A DNA stretch of 16,567 nucleotides from an uncultured Lachnospiraceae bacterium (GTDB lineage Bacteria > Bacillota > Clostridia > Lachnospirales > Lachnospiraceae). The translations under genes and the position numbers were made by a program. Location: assembly GCA_910586755.1 (NCBI GenBank), contig CAJUJM010000041.1, forward strand, positions 1 to 16,567, read 5' to 3'. Below are positions 13,295 through 16,567 of this stretch, piece by piece. The first letter of the stretch is position 1. Each line of letters opens with the position of its first letter. The notes under the pieces were generated by a model, which was given only the letters and a program-made list of their open reading frames with translations, did not search any database and was not told where the DNA came from.

Positions 13295-14688
13295 TTTACT
13301 CCCTCTCTGGTATCCTCTAATATAATTCCCATCTCAAGAAGCTTTCCGCGAATCTCATCCGCCAGGGCAAAGTTTTTATCTTTTCTGGCCTGCTGGCGGG
13401 CGGCAATCATTTCCTCAATCTGGCTGTCCAGCGCCTCTTCCTTTTTCTCGGTAAGGATACCCAGCACCTGGCAGAGGCCATCCAGCTCTTCTCTCACAGC
13501 AGTAACAAATGCCTTTGAGCTTTCCTCCCCCGCGCTGGTATTGGCAAGTTTTACCATCTCGAAAAGCGCAGAAATGGCATCTGCAGTGTTAAAGTCATCC
13601 TCCATGGCAGCTTCATACTTGGCAGTAAGGACCTTCATGGCTTCCAGCGCTTCCTTCTCCACCTGAGTCTTCTCTTTCTCCCCGGCCCTGGCCTCCAAAC
13701 CTCTCAGCTTCTCCATACAGGTTAAGATTCTCTCCAGGCCGTTTTTGGATGCTTCCATTAAGTCTGCGCTGAAGTTTAAAGGACTTCTGTAATGGGCGCT
13801 CAGCATGAAGAAGCGCAGCACCTGAAGATCATACTTCTCGCTGATTTCCCTGACAGTAAAGAAATTGCCCAGGGATTTAGACATCTTTCTATTGTCAATG
13901 TTTAAAAATGCATTGTGCATCCAATAAGTCGCAAATTGCTTTCCATTGGCAGCCTCGCTCTGGGCAATCTCATTCTCATGGTGCGGGAATATCAAATCCT
14001 CACCGCCTGCGTGGATGTCGATCTGCTCCCCCAAATATTTCTTAGACATAACGGAGCACTCAATATGCCAGCCGGGACGGCCATTGCACCAGGGGGACTC
14101 CCAGAAGGGCTCTCCTTCTTTTTTCGGTTTCCAAAGTACAAAATCCGCAGAATCCTCCTTGCCCTCCTCTCCGGTAACCTTAATTTCCCGGAATCCTGAC
14201 TGAAGATCTTCCAGATTCTTGTGGGACAGCTTGCCATAGTCTTTAAAAGACTTGGTGCGAAAATACACTGTGCCGTCTTTTGCCGCATAAGCATGGCCTT
14301 TGTCTATCAGGGTCTGAATCATCTCCAGCATTCCGCCGATCTCCTGGGTGGCCAGCGGGTGGGTGGTGGCAGGCTTTACATTCATTGCCGCCATATCCTT
14401 TTTACATTCTTCAATATAGCGTTCTGAAATAACCCGGGAATCCACGCCCTCTTCAATGGCTTTCTTAATAATTTTGTCGTCTACATCTGTAAAATTAGAA
14501 ACAAAGTTTACATCGTATCCTTTATACTCAAAATAGCGGCGCACCGTATCGAAAACAATCATTGGGCGCGCATTTCCGATATGGATAAAGTTGTAAACCG
14601 TAGGCCCGCAGACATACATCTTTACCTTGCCTGCTTCCAACGGAACAAATTCTTCTTTTCGCCTGCTAAGTGTATTGAAAATTTTCAT
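13279..14688 (-). CDS. cysS: Cysteinyl-tRNA synthetase
   Basis: Class I synthetase of 469 residues that attaches cysteine to tRNA-Cys. The catalytic signature HIGN is at residues 36-39, preceded by MYVCGPTVYNF, and KMSKS is at 268-272. The zinc site used to select cysteine is complete: Cys27, Cys211, His236 and Glu240. The C-terminal helical DALR-type region includes ALADEIRGKLLEMGIILEDTREG. ATG 14688 has GGAGGACAGGA upstream, with AGGA 6-7 bases away. It is the second gene of the ispF-cysS-mrnC-rlmB run, 45 bases after ispF, and its end overlaps the mrnC start, so transcription and translation are coupled. No T-box leader is present. Confidence 0.97.
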   Translation of the reverse strand: MKIFNTLSRRKEEFVPLEAGKVKMYVCGPTVYNFIHIGNARPMIVFDTVRRYFEYKGYDVNFVSNFTDVDDKIIKKAIEEGVDSRVISERYIEECKKDMAAMNVKPATTHPLATQEIGGMLEMIQTLIDKGHAYAAKDGTVYFRTKSFKDYGKLSHKNLEDLQSGFREIKVTGEEGKEDSADFVLWKPKKEGEPFWESPWCNGRPGWHIECSVMSKKYLGEQIDIHAGGEDLIFPHHENEIAQSEAANGKQFATYWMHNAFLNIDNRKMSKSLGNFFTVREISEKYDLQVLRFFMLSAHYRSPLNFSADLMEASKNGLERILTCMEKLRGLEARAGEKEKTQVEKEALEAMKVLTAKYEAAMEDDFNTADAISALFEMVKLANTSAGEESSKAFVTAVREELDGLCQVLGILTEKKEEALDSQIEEMIAARQQARKDKNFALADEIRGKLLEMGIILEDTREGVKWKRA

Positions 14689-14733
14689 ACTGATTCCTGT
14701 CCTCCCATTTTATGATGAATCTGCTGTGGTCTG

Positions 14734-15279
14734 TCAAGCCTGACAGCCCGGACAGCCGCCGCAGCTATTTCCCTGGGGCATTATTGTATCATCATAGCAG
14801 TAATTTGCCACTTCCGTCAATAAGGTAATGGCCTGAGAAGAAATTCCTTCCCCGCTTCCGGTAAATCCAAGCCCTTCTTCCGTAGTGGCTTTGATACTTA
14901 CCTGGTTTATCTGTAAACCCAGCGCGTCAGCGATATTGGCCGCCATCTGTTCACGGTAAGGGGCCAGCTTAGGGCGCTGGCAGATGATGGTAGCGTCAAT
15001 ATTTTCGATTACATAATGATGTTCATCTAAAAGGCCTCCTACGTGTTTTAACAGTTCAATGCTGGAAATTCCTTTATACTTAGGATCTGTGTCCGGAAAG
15101 TGCTGGCCGATATCTCCCAACGCCGCCGCCCCTAATAAGGCATCCATAACGGCGTGAACCAGCACATCCGCATCAGAATGGCCCAAAAGCCCCTTTTCAT
15201 AAGGAACCTTTACGCCTCCTAAAATCAAATCGCGGCCCTCTGTCAGCTTGTGTACGTCATATCCCTGTCCGATTCTCAT
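14734..15279 (-). CDS. ispF: 2-C-methyl-D-erythritol 2,4-cyclodiphosphate synthase with a Cys-rich tail
   Basis: Homotrimeric enzyme of the MEP pathway that closes CDP-methylerythritol phosphate to the cyclodiphosphate, releasing CMP, on the way to isopentenyl diphosphate. Metal ligands are Asp8 and His10 (GYDVH) and His42 (DVLVHA); GHSDAD (33-38), IGQHFPDTDP (57-66) and the GFTGSGEGI turn (138-146) are typical. The enzyme core ends near residue 158, the usual family length, but here a tail of about 22 residues follows with Cys161 and the cluster CGGCPGC (173-179). This could bind a metal or form disulfides; its role is unknown. ATG 15279 is preceded by AAAGGAG at 6 bases. It begins 32 bases after the lipid kinase gene and leads cysS, mrnC and rlmB. 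Confidence 0.96.
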   Translation of the reverse strand: MRIGQGYDVHKLTEGRDLILGGVKVPYEKGLLGHSDADVLVHAVMDALLGAAALGDIGQHFPDTDPKYKGISSIELLKHVGGLLDEHHYVIENIDATIICQRPKLAPYREQMAANIADALGLQINQVSIKATTEEGLGFTGSGEGISSQAITLLTEVANYCYDDTIMPQGNSCGGCPGCQA

Positions 15280-15311
15280 GTGTTTCTCCTTTTTCTATAT
15301 AATAGAGCGGG

Positions 15312-16238
15312 TTAAACAATAACCCGCAGCTTCTTTTCAATGCATTGGATCTGCAGGTCATCCTGGCAGAAACAGCTCTCCCCGTCAGCATGGACTGCCA
15401 TGGGGCGTTCCAGATGAATCCTGACCTCCTTACATTCGTAGGTTTTAAGGCCCTTTCCCCGTTTTCTCTTTCCCAGATAGGCGGATACAAGAATTAGCAG
15501 AAGCTTTTTCTTATCCGTATGACTGGCTACGCTGACGGACAGGCGGCCGTCAGACGGATCTGCCTTGGGCGCAAATTTAAAGCCGCCGCCCTCATAGGGA
15601 TGGATATGGGCTGCTATAAAGTAAATGTGGTTAAACTCTACCTTTTTTATACCGTCTAATAAAATATATCCTTTGGTTGGCCTTGCTAAAAAAAGCTGCT
15701 TTGCCCCAATGAGGATATATGCCATCCTTCCGGCATGAAACTTGTTTAAGACAGGCTTAAACCTGGAATAAAGCAGGTTATGACAGACTGCCGCATCCAT
15801 ACCTATCCCGGAGCTTACACAGAATCTCCTGTGCTCTACCTCATTTTCTCCGTAAGAAATAACCCCGTAATCCATTTGCTTATGGTATTTGGGGTATAGA
15901 ATCTTTTTCAGGCATTTTTTAGGACTTTTGGGAAGCCGCAGGCTCCTGGCCAAATCATTTCCGGATCCTGCTGGAATGTATCCGAAAGTTATGGGGCCGC
16001 AGAAAGACAGGCCATCCAGGATCTCATTGACCGTTCCATCACCGCCTACAGCCGTAATAATCCTCGGTTCTTTTATCCCTTCTGTCAGCTGCCTGGCAAA
16101 TAGTTTGGCATCACCTGGTTTCTCTGTCCGGAAACATTGGTAATCGATCTGCCAGGCATTCAGTAGCTTTTCCACTTTTTCCCATATTTTTTCTCCCTTC
16201 CCGCTTTTGGAATGGGGGTTTACAATAAAATAGTGCAT
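15312..16238 (-). CDS. Diacylglycerol kinase-type lipid kinase (YegS/DgkB family)
   Basis: Soluble or membrane-associated lipid kinase of 308 residues that phosphorylates diacylglycerol or a related lipid with ATP, likely to recycle diacylglycerol into phospholipid synthesis. The catalytic domain begins FIVNPHSKSGKG (residues 4-14); the ATP site GGDGTVNE is at 65-72 and IPAGSGNDLARSL at 88-100. A C-terminal beta-sandwich ends with the family motif VHADGE. The frame is open up to 16340, but the ATG at 16238 starts the conserved fold and has AGGAGG 7 bases before it, and the promoter -10 box lies inside the longer frame. It may lead the ispF operon, since ispF follows after 32 bases with no terminator. 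Exact lipid substrate is not certain. Confidence 0.93.
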   Translation of the reverse strand: MHYFIVNPHSKSGKGEKIWEKVEKLLNAWQIDYQCFRTEKPGDAKLFARQLTEGIKEPRIITAVGGDGTVNEILDGLSFCGPITFGYIPAGSGNDLARSLRLPKSPKKCLKKILYPKYHKQMDYGVISYGENEVEHRRFCVSSGIGMDAAVCHNLLYSRFKPVLNKFHAGRMAYILIGAKQLFLARPTKGYILLDGIKKVEFNHIYFIAAHIHPYEGGGFKFAPKADPSDGRLSVSVASHTDKKKLLLILVSAYLGKRKRGKGLKTYECKEVRIHLERPMAVHADGESCFCQDDLQIQCIEKKLRVIV

Positions 16239-16328
16239 GGAAAACCTCCTGTCATTTGTGGGTTTTGTGGGTGGCACAGCGCAGATTCTTGCCTGTTCTT
16301 TTTCGCACTGCTCTTTGCTTTCGTGAAC

Positions 16329-16337
16329 ATTATACCA
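16329..16337 (-). promoter_or_regulatory. Extended -10 promoter of the lipid kinase gene
   Basis: Minus-strand TG-G-TATAAT with the -10 box at 16329-16334. The -35 region is not consensus. It gives a leader of about 85 bases and may drive the whole kinase-ispF-cysS-mrnC-rlmB group. Confidence 0.6.
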
Positions 16338-16430
16338 CAAAATCCTTCTGAGGTGATAATAAAAGATTCATAAATTCGAAAGGGATTCTTAAAAATTCTA
16401 ATTACGGCTAAAAAATTTGTAGAAAAAGTA

Positions 16431-16459
16431 TTGACAACCCAGACAATATAGATTATACT
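16431..16459 (+). promoter_or_regulatory. Sigma-A promoter of tRNA-Val
   Basis: Consensus -35 TTGACA (16431-16436), 17 bp, and -10 TATACT (16454-16459), about 32 bases before the mature tRNA. A short AGTCG/CGACT hairpin (16468-16485) sits in the leader and would be removed in processing. Confidence 0.88.
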
Positions 16460-16491
16460 ATCCAAGCAGTCGCAAAAAAACGACTTTGTAT

Positions 16492-16564
16492 GGGGTCTTA
16501 GCTCAGCTGGGAGAGCATCTGCCTTACAAGCAGAGGGTCACAGGTTCGAGCCCTGTAGGCCCCA
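16492..16564 (+). tRNA. tRNA-Val (anticodon TAC)
   Basis: A complete cloverleaf: acceptor GGGGTCT with AGGCCCC including one T-G pair, D-arm GCTC...GAGC, anticodon stem TCTGC/GCAGA around loop CTTACAA, and T-arm ACAGG TTCGAGC CCTGT. Bases 34-36 are TAC, reading GTA and, after modification, other Val codons. Discriminator A; CCA is not encoded (TCA follows). No terminator is seen before the window ends, so it may be the first of a tRNA cluster. Confidence 0.96.
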
Positions 16565-16567
16565 TCA

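Noticed and set aside
12986..13666. Plus-strand open frame of 226 codons
   Set aside because: It is antisense to mrnC and cysS, whose minus-strand motifs are unmistakable.
14689..14733. T-box leader for cysS, and likewise for glnS at 7931-8005
   Set aside because: The gaps are only 45 and about 75 bases and no T-box sequence or specifier stem is seen; glnS has a normal promoter with a short leader.
1..16567. CRISPR array, prophage or defence island
   Set aside because: No regularly spaced repeats beyond the three IS-end repeats, and no recognisable integrase, phage structural, nuclease-helicase or toxin-antitoxin genes.

Overview
The window comes from a Gram-positive, endospore-forming anaerobe, most likely a Clostridia member of the Lachnospiraceae type. 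Evidence for this is the strong AGGAGG-type ribosome binding sites, sigma-A promoters with 17-bp spacers, the ispF-cysS-mrnC-rlmB gene order, an HPr paralogue resembling Bacillus Crh, a tRNA gene without an encoded CCA end, and a sigma-K-like promoter. A separate glutaminyl-tRNA synthetase means it need not rely only on the GatCAB route. Most genes are on the minus strand.

Layout. 1-141: end of an insertion sequence, probably IS21-like, that cuts off the last part of an NhaC-type Na+/H+ antiporter gene (139-1395, minus). 1396-1771: divergent control region with two candidate antiporter promoters and a perfect inverted repeat. 1772-2470: YheO-type PAS/HTH regulator, the likely controller of the antiporter, closed by a strong terminator. 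2550-2819: small HPr paralogue whose active-site His is Gln, as in Crh. 2820-3288: long gap with an unexplained GC-rich block. 3289-6160 (minus): MocR/GntR-PLP regulator, MORN-like exported or anchored protein, and NUDIX hydrolase, probably one transcription unit. 6236-7930: glnS with its own promoter. 8052-9404: MATE transporter. 9554-9626: tRNA-Thr(GGT) with promoter and terminator. 9793-10905 (plus): two-domain DUF4397 protein behind a sigma-K-like promoter, perhaps a spore surface protein. 10988-11944: L-lactate dehydrogenase with an extended -10 promoter overlapped by a palindrome. 12114-15279: ispF-cysS-mrnC-rlmB, read after a diacylglycerol-kinase-type lipid kinase gene (15312-16238). 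16492-16564 (plus): tRNA-Val(TAC).

How they fit together. The right half is a housekeeping block: isoprenoid synthesis (ispF), Cys-tRNA charging (cysS), 23S rRNA maturation (mrnC) and 23S rRNA methylation (rlmB). mrnC carries an in-frame TAG exactly where a Gln is expected between two well conserved halves, so it is either mutated or read through. The left half is accessory: a regulator/antiporter pair damaged by an insertion, and a MocR-led operon of unknown purpose. I see no phage, CRISPR array or defence system. The observations most worth checking are the mrnC amber codon, the interrupted antiporter, the Crh-like protein, the GC-rich block at about 3056-3180 and the sigma-K-like promoter.
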